The notes under the pieces: generated by a model
Told to the model about the DNA's origin: nothing
Seen by the model: only the letters and a program-made list of their open reading frames with translations
Database searches by the model: none
Part shown: one piece after another, positions 55,619 to 64,000 of the stretch
Numbering within the stretch: position 1 is the stretch's first letter
Layout of the letters: each line of letters starts with the position of its first letter
Program-made: the position numbers and the translations under genes
Assembly: GCA_963699835.1 (NCBI GenBank)
Contig: CAVOVJ010000003.1
Span: forward strand, 310,001-374,000
DNA from: BM003 sp963699835
GTDB taxonomy: Bacteria; Pseudomonadota; Gammaproteobacteria; Steroidobacterales; BM003
DNA length: 64,000 nucleotides
Direction: 5' to 3'

Positions 55619-57304
55619 GCGTTGTCCTCTGCGCAGGCCTTGCGCACGCGGGCGACCGCCCGGGCCGCATTTTCGTGGACCAGCAGGATGATCAGGTCAC
55701 CGGGTTGCAGCCACTCGAGAGCTGCCTCGATGGCGCTGATTTCGTCGGCGGTGACGTCGATCCGCGCAGGGTCGGCACCTGCATCGATCAGCGCGCCACG
55801 CAATATCGAGACGACTTCGCCCGGCGCACGACCGCGGGCGTAATCGGCCATGTCTTTCAGCAGGATTCGATCGGGTTGTAATGTCCATGCCGCGGTGGCG
55901 AGGTCACGCATTGCCGCATCGCTGCGGTCACCCGCCTGTCCCATCACCAGCAAGCGGCGTTTTGCCGGCAGCGCTGCGGCGAGATCGGCGATCGCCGCGA
56001 CACCGTGAGGGTTGTGTGCGAAGTCGACGATAACCGTCGCGCCGCGCAGCGAGAAGACGTTCAGGCGTCCGCGATTGTCGTTGGGCTGCATGCCGCGCAA
56101 ACCGTGCGCGATGGCGTCGTCGTCGATCCCCAGCGCGTTGCACAGCGCAGTCGCGGCCAGCGCGTTTGCGACGTTGTGTAGCGCTGCGCCGCCCAGTGTC
56201 AGCGGGACGTCGGTCACTGCCACGATCGAATGCTTCCGGCCCGCCTCATAGCGGACGATCTGGCCATCCTCGCAACAGGCACCGGACCCCCCGGTGGCGA
56301 AGTGTTCGCGCAAAAACGGCTCGGCCAGATCGCGGCCGAACCAGTACGGCCGTCGTTGGCAGGACTTTGCCAACCGGCGCAAGATCGGATCTTCCGCGTT
56401 CAGAACCAGCGTGCCGCCGGTATCCAGCGCGCGGGTGATGACCCATTTTATTTCGGCCAGTTCTTCGAGATTGCCGACACCGAATTCGCCGAGATGATCG
56501 GCCGCGATATTGGTGATCACTGCGGCATCGGCGCGGGTCACGCCCAAGCCGCGGCGCTGCATGCCGCCGCGCGCGGTTTCGAGGATCGCCATCGTGACCC
56601 GGTTGTCACGCAGTACGCTGCGTGCCCCGCCCGGGCCGGAGTAGTCGCCGGCATCGACGCGTTCGTCATCGACCCAGATCCCGTCGGTCGTGGACACGCC
56701 GGTACAGTGTCCTGCGGCGCGCGCAATCGTCGCGCTCAGCCGCACGGTCGTGGTTTTGCCGTTGGTGCCGGTAACCAGCCCGATCGGGATTCGCCCGAAA
56801 CGCGACCAGTCGAGCGTGCCCGGTGCGGGCAACTCGGCGACCGGCCAGGTCTGCCCGCGAGCACCGAATCCGAGCGACACGGCGTCATCGTCGGTGAGTA
56901 TGGGTATATCGATTTGCTTTTGCCGCCGCGGCCAGCGCGAGCAGGGCCGGATTCGCCTCGCTGGCGATGGCGTTGCGCACGCGCGTCAGCGCCGCCTCGT
57001 CCTCAGACGGGTCGCGGACCTGCCCGTTCGCTCTCTGCCATGCCAGTTCATTCAACTCGGTTGCCGCATACAGCGCATCGATGGGCGCAGTCAATGCGAG
57101 GCTGGCACCGCCGACGACCTTGCGTACAGACGTCTCTGAGTCGCTCCAGCCGACCGCATCGAGCAGCGTCCGCACTTCGGCCTGCCAGCGCGCCACCAGC
57201 GCTGCCGCCTCGGATTTCTCCAACCGCACGTCGATGACCGCACCCGGCAGGTCGCCGAGGGCGCTGGGACCGGTCAGTCTGCGTGAGTCATACAACTCCG
57301 CCAT
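55615..57304 (-). CDS. Mur ligase-like enzyme of the cyanophycin cluster, one apparent frameshift
   Basis: A protein of about 562 residues once one extra A in an AAAA run near 56938 is removed. The join gives AAAAKQIDIPILTDDDAVSLGFG. Residues 1-160 (MAELYDSRRLTGPSALGDLPG...) are a separate domain I cannot name. The rest is a Mur ligase module: GLVTGTNGKTTTVRLSATIARAAG, AILETARGGMQRRGLGV, NIAADHLGEFGV, and RGRLNVFSLRGATVIVDFAHNP. This resembles the C-terminal module of cyanophycin synthetase but has no ATP-grasp domain. Uncorrected, it looks like two ORFs (56885-57304 and 55615-56880). It may add or condense an amino acid or dipeptide. Confidence 0.8.
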
Positions 57305-57336
57305 GGCCGCGGCCGCGACTCAGCCCTGTGCCCGCA

Positions 57337-60117
57337 TCAATCCGACTCCTCGCGCGCGATCCGCACTCCACGCTCGTCCCGGATTAGTTGCACGTCTTCG
57401 CCGAGGCTGAACTGATCTGCCAGCGAGGGCAGTTTGAAAGTTTTGGTCTTGGTTTGTTCCTCGCTGCCGCGTTCGCTGGAGAAATAGATGATTTGCTTCC
57501 AGGTACGCTTGATCGCGTCGCCAAAAACAACGACGAGATCGCCCGGACGCGCCATTTCCAGCGCCGCATTGGCTGCTGCCTGTTCGTCAGCAATCATCTC
57601 GATCGCCGCTTCGCTCACCCCCTGGCCGAGCAGCGCCTGTTTCAGCATTCGCGGTACTTCGTCTGGTTCGCGGCCGCGTGGATTGTCGTCGCTGCGGCAA
57701 ATGTAATGATCGAAATGCCCGGCCGCGAGCGTACCGATCTCGGTGATGTCCTGGTCGCGACGATCACCGGGTGCGGCCAGCACCAGGATACGCCGGCCCT
57801 CGACTTCGAGACGATCGACAAGATCGCACATCGCGCCGACCGCGGCCGGGTTGTGAGCATAGTCGAGTATGACTTTGAACGGGTGCTCGTCGAACACGTT
57901 TAGCCGTCCCGGGGCCTGGAAAAAATTGGTGTTGAACGTGCGCAGGCCATGGCGGATGTTCTCCAGATTGATTCCCAGGCTGTAGGCGAGCGCGGCCGCG
58001 AACATCGCGTTTTGTACGTTGTGTAACGCACGGCCCTCGATCGTCGCCGGGATAACGTGGGTCCACAGCAGTGGCATGTGATGACCTTCGTCATAGATCG
58101 TGATCATGTGGCCGTTGATGCCTTCCTCGAGCACGATCGCCCGGCCTCCGGCGCGAATGTGTTCCCGAACCAGGGCATGGTGCGGGTTCATCGTCGCGTA
58201 ACAGATCGATTCCGCCTCGGTATGGTCGGCCATTTCCAGGCTGAGCTGGTCGTCGGCGTTTAGCACGACCGCATCGGTAGCGACTTCAATCGGCAGGCGT
58301 TTTATCGTTGCAAGTTCCTCCAGCGTTTCCACCCCTCGCAGGCCGAGATGATCGGAGCTGATGTTCAGGCATGCGGCGACGTTGCAGGTCCGAAAGCCCA
58401 GACCGCTGCGCAGCATGCCGCCGCGCGCAGTTTCCAGTACCGCCGCGTCTACCGACGGATCGCGCAGAATGATGCGCGCGGACACCGGCCCGGTCATGTC
58501 GCCCTCGACGCTCAGCTGGCCATCGATATAAACGCCGTCGGTGGAAGACAGGCCGACGGTGTAGCCCGCCATTTTCATGATGTGAGCAAGCATCCGCGAG
58601 GTCGTGGTCTTGCCGTTGGTGCCGGTGATCGATGCGATCGGGATCGTTGCCGGAGTACCCTCCGGAAACAGCATCTCGATCACCGGCCCGGCAACGTCCC
58701 GCGGTTCGCCTTCGCTGGGCGCAACATGCATGCGAAACCCGGGACCGGCATTGATCTCGCATATAGCGCCACCGGTATCGCGATAGGAGTCTGCAATGTC
58801 GGTGGTCAGGAAATCGACACCGCCGACATCGAGACCGATCGCGGCGATGGCGCGCTCGGCCATTCGTTTGTTATCCGGATGCATGATGTCGGTGACATCG
58901 ATCGCGGTACCACCGGTCGACAGATTGGCCGTCGTGCGCAGGTAGACGACCTCACCGGCTTCCGGCACCGTCTGGCGGTCGTACGACTTCTGCGCGAGCA
59001 GGCGATCGGCCTGGTGGTCGAATTCGATTCGGGTCAGGACCTTCTCGTGACCGACACCACGGCGCGGGTCTTCATTCACGATGTCGACCAGTTCCTCGAT
59101 CGTGTGGCGGCCATCGCCAACCACATGTCCCGGGACCCGCTTGGCCGCGGCCACGACCTTGCCGGCGATTACCAGTATGCGGTGGTCATATCCCTGGATA
59201 TGACTCTCGAGCAGCACCGAGCGGCTGTGCTCGCGCGCCTTGTCGAACGCGACCTCGATTTCCTCCGCGGTACGAAGGTTGACCGATACACCGCGGCCGT
59301 GATTCCCATCAAACGGCTTGATGACGACCGGGGTGCCCATACGCTCGGCCGCACGAACGGCCTCGCGCGCGGTCCGCACCAGCCTTTGAGCGGGAACCGG
59401 CAGCCCGAGGTCGCGAAGAATGTCGTTGGTTTCCTCCTTGTCCGAGGCGAGATCGACCGCAATGTTGCTGGTGTTACCGGTTGTAGTCGCCTGGATCCGC
59501 TTCTGGTACTTGCCATGGCCGAGCTGCAGCAGACTGTAGCGATTGAGCCGGATCCAGGGGATGCCGCGCGCATCGGCCGCGGCTGCCAGCGACGCCGTGG
59601 ACGGTCCCAGTTCGCGGCGCTGCGCATAGCGAATAAATGCTTCCAGCTCGGCGCCGAAGTCCCAGTTTTCGGCCGGGGCATCCTCCGGTTGCAGATTTTT
59701 CGGTAGCAGATAATGCAGCAGGGACAGCGACAAGCGGCTCGCTTCGCGACCGACTGCCTCGTCCTTGTACTGGAAAACCATGTTGTATTCGCCGGGAGTA
59801 TCGGTAGAGCGCGTTCGGCCAAAGCTCACGTCCGAACCGGCAACATTCTGCAGTTCGATTGCGACGTGTTCCATTACATGGCCGAGCCATGTTCCCTGGT
59901 CTTCGCGCATGCGCCGGACGAAGCCTCCGGCCGTGTCATAGGAGCAGGTGTGTTGGTGCAGACCCGGCAGCGCGTCGAGCAAGCCGGCGATGTAGTCCTC
60001 GCCAAGCCGCACGGTGGGCCACTCCTCGAGTTCGCCAAGTTCGAGGACGTGACGAATGACCGGGAAGTGGGCGTAGGGGTTGGGGCCAACATAGACGTTT
60101 GTCGATATGATTTTCAT
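57337..60117 (-). CDS. cphA: Cyanophycin synthetase
   Basis: CphA polymerises Asp and Arg into multi-L-arginyl-poly-L-aspartate, a nitrogen store. It has 926 residues, intact. The N-terminal domain runs to about residue 165. An ATP-grasp domain follows, with PVVIKPFDGNHGRGVSVNL and ICEINAGPGFRMHVAPSEG. The Mur-ligase-like domain has ITGTNGKTTTSRMLAHIMK, AVLETARGGMLRSGLGF, CLNISSDHLGLRG and LDYAHNPAAVGAM. The first domain normally adds Asp and the second Arg. It starts 25 bases after the cyanophycinase stop. Confidence 0.95.
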   Translation of the reverse strand: MKIISTNVYVGPNPYAHFPVIRHVLELGELEEWPTVRLGEDYIAGLLDALPGLHQHTCSYDTAGGFVRRMREDQGTWLGHVMEHVAIELQNVAGSDVSFGRTRSTDTPGEYNMVFQYKDEAVGREASRLSLSLLHYLLPKNLQPEDAPAENWDFGAELEAFIRYAQRRELGPSTASLAAAADARGIPWIRLNRYSLLQLGHGKYQKRIQATTTGNTSNIAVDLASDKEETNDILRDLGLPVPAQRLVRTAREAVRAAERMGTPVVIKPFDGNHGRGVSVNLRTAEEIEVAFDKAREHSRSVLLESHIQGYDHRILVIAGKVVAAAKRVPGHVVGDGRHTIEELVDIVNEDPRRGVGHEKVLTRIEFDHQADRLLAQKSYDRQTVPEAGEVVYLRTTANLSTGGTAIDVTDIMHPDNKRMAERAIAAIGLDVGGVDFLTTDIADSYRDTGGAICEINAGPGFRMHVAPSEGEPRDVAGPVIEMLFPEGTPATIPIASITGTNGKTTTSRMLAHIMKMAGYTVGLSSTDGVYIDGQLSVEGDMTGPVSARIILRDPSVDAAVLETARGGMLRSGLGFRTCNVAACLNISSDHLGLRGVETLEELATIKRLPIEVATDAVVLNADDQLSLEMADHTEAESICYATMNPHHALVREHIRAGGRAIVLEEGINGHMITIYDEGHHMPLLWTHVIPATIEGRALHNVQNAMFAAALAYSLGINLENIRHGLRTFNTNFFQAPGRLNVFDEHPFKVILDYAHNPAAVGAMCDLVDRLEVEGRRILVLAAPGDRRDQDITEIGTLAAGHFDHYICRSDDNPRGREPDEVPRMLKQALLGQGVSEAAIEMIADEQAAANAALEMARPGDLVVVFGDAIKRTWKQIIYFSSERGSEEQTKTKTFKLPSLADQFSLGEDVQLIRDERGVRIAREESD

Positions 60118-60142
60118 GGCGTCGTTCCTTGCAACGGCCGTT

Positions 60143-60964
60143 TCACGAGGCGCTGGCGATGCGCGTGGTAAGGTCGAATCGTCCTCCGGAAACCAGGATA
60201 TGCATTTTTATGCCGATCAGGCTTACCGGCTCGTCGCGATGCGACGAATCCATGGACGAGAATTCCAGGTTCGAGGGGTCCACGATCGAAATGCCGCCGC
60301 TGCCAACGACTTCGAGCCGGTCGCTTGCGTCGATGAATGCGGCGGTGTCCTCATCGAGACCGATTCCGATTGCGAACGGGTTGTAGGCAAGCGCGGTCAG
60401 CAGTCGGCCGAGGCGGTCGCGCTCGCGAAAGTGTTGGTCGACGATGATACGGTTCGACAGACCGAGCCCGGGCGCCAGCGTCACCATGTCCGGGCTCGGT
60501 GTGCTGCCCTCGCGGCCGCCGGCGATCATGTGTTCGGGGATAAAAGCCGCGCCGGCCGATGTCCCGGCAACGTGCATGCCGTCGGCGTTGCGCCGGCGCA
60601 GCGTCTGTGCCACTTTTGTTCCGCCCAGGGTCGTGGACAGGCGCAGTTGGTTGCCGCCGGTCAGAAACGCGCCGCTGGCCTCGCCGAGATAATCAATGTC
60701 CCTCGCGTTCTCGCAATCGCGCCGGCTGTTGTAGTCAAGCACGCGCGCATCGCCCGCACCCATTTTCCTGAACAGCCGGCGGTAGCGGCTGCCAGTGTCC
60801 TCGAGTTCCGAGGCGGTAGGGATTACCGCGATGCGGGCGTCGCGTCCACCGCATAACGACACGAAACGGCTGAGAATATCCGCATCGCGCATCTTCTCCT
60901 CGGCGCCGCCAATCGGGACGATGTAGCCGCGTTCGGAACTGTCGCTGCCAGCTGAGGGCGCCAT
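60143..60964 (-). CDS. cphB: Cyanophycinase
   Basis: A serine peptidase (S51 type) that cuts cyanophycin to beta-Asp-Arg dipeptides. It has 273 residues from ATG 60964, which overlaps the stop of the dipeptidase gene. The nucleophile Ser is in HVAGTSAGAAFIPEHM, and YIVPIGGAEEKM, FLTGGNQLRLSTTLGGT and VDQHFRERDRLGRLL are conserved. An ATG at 61024 is less likely because it overlaps the upstream gene. Confidence 0.92.
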   Translation of the reverse strand: MAPSAGSDSSERGYIVPIGGAEEKMRDADILSRFVSLCGGRDARIAVIPTASELEDTGSRYRRLFRKMGAGDARVLDYNSRRDCENARDIDYLGEASGAFLTGGNQLRLSTTLGGTKVAQTLRRRNADGMHVAGTSAGAAFIPEHMIAGGREGSTPSPDMVTLAPGLGLSNRIIVDQHFRERDRLGRLLTALAYNPFAIGIGLDEDTAAFIDASDRLEVVGSGGISIVDPSNLEFSSMDSSHRDEPVSLIGIKMHILVSGGRFDLTTRIASAS

Positions 60965-62130
60965 CAATTCTCCCCTTCGAAACGGCCGCGGCGATGCAAT
61001 TCGCCATCGCGCAGATGCCAGCAACCGCGGGCCATGACATCGTTGATACGAAATTCCTGATCGAGGCTGATCAGGTCGGCATCCGCGCCTACCCTGATTT
61101 CTCCCTTTTGCGGCAAGCGCAGCAGCCTCGCCACATTGCGGCTAAACGGGGCGATGGCAATTTCCGCTGCGATGCCGGACTGCAGCAAAACCTTCAGCGT
61201 GTCCGCGAGCGCGCCGGGATCGCCGATATCCATGCGCAATAGCCGTCCTTCCTCGTCGAATTCGGGCAGGCATCCACCGCCGTCCGAACTGACCGTGACC
61301 CGATCTGCGGGAGCACCGCTTTCGAGATAGCGTGTTACAGCTTCGGCGGCGCTCCATGCGTCCTCGTTTTCGGCCACGGGGAAGGCGGTGATATCGATAA
61401 AACAGCCGCGGCCGGCCAGCTCGATGGCCTCGTCGAACAACGCTTTGCGGCGGTTGACATGAGTGGGATTGAATACCCGCGCCGGCAGCTCGCTCGTGGA
61501 GAGCGCATCGCGCACTGCCTGGAGGCCGCGAACGCCGTCGCCGAGGTGCAAATGGACGATGCCGGCCTTGCCGGTTAACAGGCCTGCGACGTGCGCTTCC
61601 GATGCGATACGCAGCAGTTCATCGAGCGTGGGCTGGCTGGACCGGTGATCGCTCAGTGCCAGCTCGCCGACGCCGATAATCGGATCAATAAACACGATAT
61701 CGTCGCGGACACTGCCGGTCAGCGTAGCGACCGGAACGTGATAACCACCGCTATGACACCAAGCGCTGATACCTTCCTCCCGCAGGCCGAGGCACTGCGC
61801 CACGAGTTCCCGCGTGTGTCGGGTGCAGTCGTCGGTGCCCAGCACCCCGACGACCGAGGTCACGCCAGCCCGGGTGAAGCGCGAAAGCGCAAGCGGCGGC
61901 ACGCGACTGGCAAAACCCGATTCGCCGCCGCCGCCGCCAATATGGGCGTGTCCGTCGATAAGACCGGGGAAGACCATGCGGCCTTCCATGTCGGCGACGT
62001 TTGTTTTGATGCCGACCGGTGTGTCGAGCCCGGCCCCGATTGCGGCGATTGAGCCGAAGGCGGTCAGGATATCGCACTCGCCGCGTTCGGCCGGGGCGAA
62101 AACCCGCGCGTTTTTTATCAGTTGGAACAT
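60964..62130 (-). CDS. iadA: Isoaspartyl dipeptidase (IadA-like)
   Basis: A zinc amidohydrolase that cleaves beta-Asp dipeptides, here probably beta-Asp-Arg from cyanophycin. It has 388 residues. Metal-site motifs: GLIDGHAHIGGGGGE (HxH), VHLHLGDG and NPTHVNR (His) and VSSDGGGCLPEFD (Asp). The lead gene of the minus-strand train; the 121-base gap to pmbA must carry its promoter, though I saw no strong one. Confidence 0.92.
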   Translation of the reverse strand: MFQLIKNARVFAPAERGECDILTAFGSIAAIGAGLDTPVGIKTNVADMEGRMVFPGLIDGHAHIGGGGGESGFASRVPPLALSRFTRAGVTSVVGVLGTDDCTRHTRELVAQCLGLREEGISAWCHSGGYHVPVATLTGSVRDDIVFIDPIIGVGELALSDHRSSQPTLDELLRIASEAHVAGLLTGKAGIVHLHLGDGVRGLQAVRDALSTSELPARVFNPTHVNRRKALFDEAIELAGRGCFIDITAFPVAENEDAWSAAEAVTRYLESGAPADRVTVSSDGGGCLPEFDEEGRLLRMDIGDPGALADTLKVLLQSGIAAEIAIAPFSRNVARLLRLPQKGEIRVGADADLISLDQEFRINDVMARGCWHLRDGELHRRGRFEGEN

Positions 62131-62251
62131 TAGTTTTGGCCGGGTACGGTAAACCGCTCATGTTATCACGGGCGCACAGCAAACCGGGTCTGTCGCGTGG
62201 CGGCCTGCGATGTCCCGGGTAGGGTAGAATCGCGGCTTCGCCAGCCAACCG

Positions 62252-63610
62252 ATGCCACGAATGAAACAGAACTCTGCAGATGAAATTCTCGCCGCGGGCG
62301 AGCGCCTCAGCAACGTTGTTGCGCGGGTGCTGGAGCGGGCCGCTGCAAAAGGCGCGAGCGCCGCCGAGGCCGGCGCCAACCTCGATACCGGGTTGTCGGT
62401 CAATGTCAGGCTCGGCGAAGTCGAGACCATCGAATACCAGCGCGATCGTGGTCTCGGTGTAACGGTCTACTTCGGTACCTGCAAGGGCTCGGCCTCCAGT
62501 GCCGATCTGAGCGAGGCCGCGATTGTCGAGACCGTCGACAAGGCCTGCAGCATTGCGAGTTTCACGGCCGAGGACGACTGCGCGGGCCTGGCCGATGCCG
62601 AACTGATGGCGCGCGAGGTGCCCGAACTCGACCTTTATCATCCGTGGGAGCTCACCCCGGATGCGGCGATTGAGCAGGCGCAACGGTGCGAGGCAGCGGC
62701 GCTCGATCTCGATGAGCGCCTGAATAACTCGGACGGCGCGTCGGTCGCGACCCATGCGAACCTGCACGTTTACGGAAATTCCCACGGATTCCTTGGTGCC
62801 TACCCGAGCACCAGTCACAGCGTCAGTTGCGCCGTGCTGGGTCAGGACGAAAGCGGCATGCAACGCGACTACTGGTATACGTCGGCGCGAGATTTTTCCG
62901 CGCTGCGCCCGGCGGAGGAAGTTGGACGCATCGCCGGGGAGCGGGCACTGGCGCGGCTGGGTTCGCGCCAGGTGGACACCTGCCGGGTGCCGGTGCTGTT
63001 CCCTCCCGAACTCGCGCGTGGACTGGTTGGGCATTTCGTTGCCGCGATCCGCGGTGCGAGCCAGTACCGGCGCTCTTCTTTCTTGCTGGAAGCGGCGGGC
63101 AAGCAGATATTTCCGGCGTTCATATCGATGACCGAATATCCGCATCTGCCGGGCGCGATGGGCAGTGCGCCGTTCGATGGCGAGGGTGTGGCGACCGCGG
63201 AGCGGGTGCTGGTGGATGAGGGCGTGTTGACCGGCTACGTATTATCGAGTTATTCGGCGCGCAAGCTGGGCCTGCAAACCACCGGCAATGCCGGCGGCGT
63301 TCACAATCTGACGGTGACCGGCGGTGATGAGGATCTGCAGTCGATCATCGCGGGCATCGACAAGGGTCTGTTGCTGCGCGAGCTGATCGGCCAGGGTGTC
63401 AATGGCGTGACCGGCGACTATTCGCGTGGCGCGGCCGGATTCTGGATCGAAAACGGGGAAATCCAGTTCCCGGTGGAAGAAATCACGATCGCCGGCAACC
63501 TGCTGGATATGTACCAGAACATCGAGGTCGCCGGGGCCGATCTGGATTGTCGTGGCGGCGTGCGCTGCGGATCGATTCTTGTCGGGGAAATGACTCTCGC
63601 CGGAAAGTGA
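62252..63610 (+). CDS. pmbA: Metalloprotease subunit TldE/PmbA
   Basis: TldE pairs with TldD to form the TldD/E protease. It has 452 residues and lacks the HExxH-type metal site, as expected. Conserved GLGVTVYFGTCKGSASS, HSVSCAVLGQDESGMQRDYWYTSARD and GVNGVTGDYSRGAAGFWIENGE are seen. ATG 62252 is used; an ATG three codons later (62261) is possible. A TAGAAT at 62225-62230 may be its -10 element. Confidence 0.94.
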   Translation: MPRMKQNSADEILAAGERLSNVVARVLERAAAKGASAAEAGANLDTGLSVNVRLGEVETIEYQRDRGLGVTVYFGTCKGSASSADLSEAAIVETVDKACSIASFTAEDDCAGLADAELMAREVPELDLYHPWELTPDAAIEQAQRCEAAALDLDERLNNSDGASVATHANLHVYGNSHGFLGAYPSTSHSVSCAVLGQDESGMQRDYWYTSARDFSALRPAEEVGRIAGERALARLGSRQVDTCRVPVLFPPELARGLVGHFVAAIRGASQYRRSSFLLEAAGKQIFPAFISMTEYPHLPGAMGSAPFDGEGVATAERVLVDEGVLTGYVLSSYSARKLGLQTTGNAGGVHNLTVTGGDEDLQSIIAGIDKGLLLRELIGQGVNGVTGDYSRGAAGFWIENGEIQFPVEEITIAGNLLDMYQNIEVAGADLDCRGGVRCGSILVGEMTLAGK

Positions 63611-63620
63611 CGCATTGAGC

Positions 63621-64000
63621 CTAGGCCGGTACCTCGGCCTGTTTGTATTCGGTCGCCTCGGCGTCGTCTACCAGGTCACGCAGGTTGCGCCCGTCCAGTT
63701 TCGCGTGGATTGCCGAATCGAGATCACGCATGACCTCGACGGCCGGCCGCAGATTGGAACTCGTGTAAGTGGCGTTGAGTTCTTCCGTGCCGCGGACCGC
63801 GGCTGTGATTTCTTCGAGGCCGATATGGTCGAGCGAGCGGCCGGGCAGGAATCGCTCATCTTCGGTAACACGCAGCAAGCCAGTGTTCTCGAGCTGTTTC
63901 AGAATCCGTTCCAGCGTCGCCGCGGGCAGGCCGATTTCCGACGCAAGGTCGTTGGTATTCCAGCCCTATGCCGCCGCGAATGAATTCTCGCGCGACCATC
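63621..64000 (-). CDS. C-terminal part of a YihY/BrkB-like membrane protein, one apparent frameshift
   Basis: Only the C-terminal region is in the window. Its end reads a winged-helix-like segment (NDLASEIGLPAATLERILKQ, TGLLRVTEDERFLPGRSLDH) and an acidic tail ending TEYKQAEVPA. A reading from 64000 goes VAREFIRGGIG then WNTNDLASEIG only if one base of the CCC run at 63964-63966 is dropped. The winged helix after a membrane protein is typical of the YihY/BrkB (UPF0761) family. An Rrf2-type regulator is a less likely alternative. Confidence 0.5.

Noticed and set aside
56885..57304. Separate 139-residue protein upstream of the Mur-ligase-like gene
   Set aside because: Removing one A in an AAAA run joins it smoothly to the next frame, and the total span is three times 563 plus one base.
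58348..59706. Long open frame of 452 codons antisense to cphA
   Set aside because: Its sequence has no family motifs and mirrors a strongly conserved coding strand in GC-rich DNA.

Overview
The window reads as chromosomal DNA of a GC-rich, free-living gammaproteobacterium. The evidence is the gene order: the spc and alpha ribosomal operons ending rpoA-rplQ, a uvrA/MFS/ssb group, miaB-phoH-ybeY-corC-lnt, leuS-lptE, holA-nadD-rsfS-rlmH, maf-rng-yhdP-nit-tldD, and yjgA with pmbA. All of these are typical Gammaproteobacteria neighbourhoods. I cannot fix the order or family from the sequence alone. No rRNA, tRNA, insertion sequence, CRISPR array or prophage was recognised.

Layout: 1-7.7 kb holds the ribosomal protein/secY/rpoA run, closed by a clear terminator after rplQ. 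7.8-11.1 kb holds a TPR protein with a C-terminal 2OG-Fe(II) oxygenase-like domain and a two-gene YeeE/YedE sulfur transporter, whose promoter carries a palindrome between -35 and -10. 11.1-20.9 kb holds pepQ, a gamma-glutamyltransferase, uvrA, an MFS transporter, ssb and a fused sat-cysC. 21-29.2 kb is miaB through lptE. 29.2-34.5 kb (thrS, a small exported ORF, an outer-membrane barrel, and a zinc-type binding protein and permease with no ATPase gene) separates lptE from holA, which usually adjoin. 34.5-45.5 kb is holA through tldD.

45.5-52.2 kb is accessory. It carries a minus-strand bacteriocin-type locus: a 65-aa precursor with a double-glycine leader, a small membrane protein, an HlyD-type adaptor, a peptidase-containing ABC exporter and a membrane protein of unknown role. 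An ExeA-like ATPase fused to an FHA domain follows. 52.3-62.1 kb is one long minus-strand gene train that starts with cyanophycin metabolism (iadA-like isoaspartyl dipeptidase, cyanophycinase, cyanophycin synthetase, a second Mur-ligase-like enzyme, a PLP enzyme of the cysteine-desulfurase fold lacking the catalytic Cys). It runs by overlapping stops and starts into yjgA, purE and purK. This places cyanophycin genes between yjgA and pmbA. The predicted system makes multi-L-arginyl-poly-L-aspartate, degrades it to beta-Asp-Arg and hydrolyses the dipeptide.

A technical feature dominates interpretation. Ten single-base insertions interrupt otherwise intact conserved genes (rplR twice, pepQ, ggt, phoH, holA twice, rlmH, the Mur-ligase-like gene and the last partial gene), and leuS carries an in-frame amber codon. 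Removing the extra bases restores full-length family-typical proteins, so I read these mostly as consensus errors and annotate each gene as one unit.
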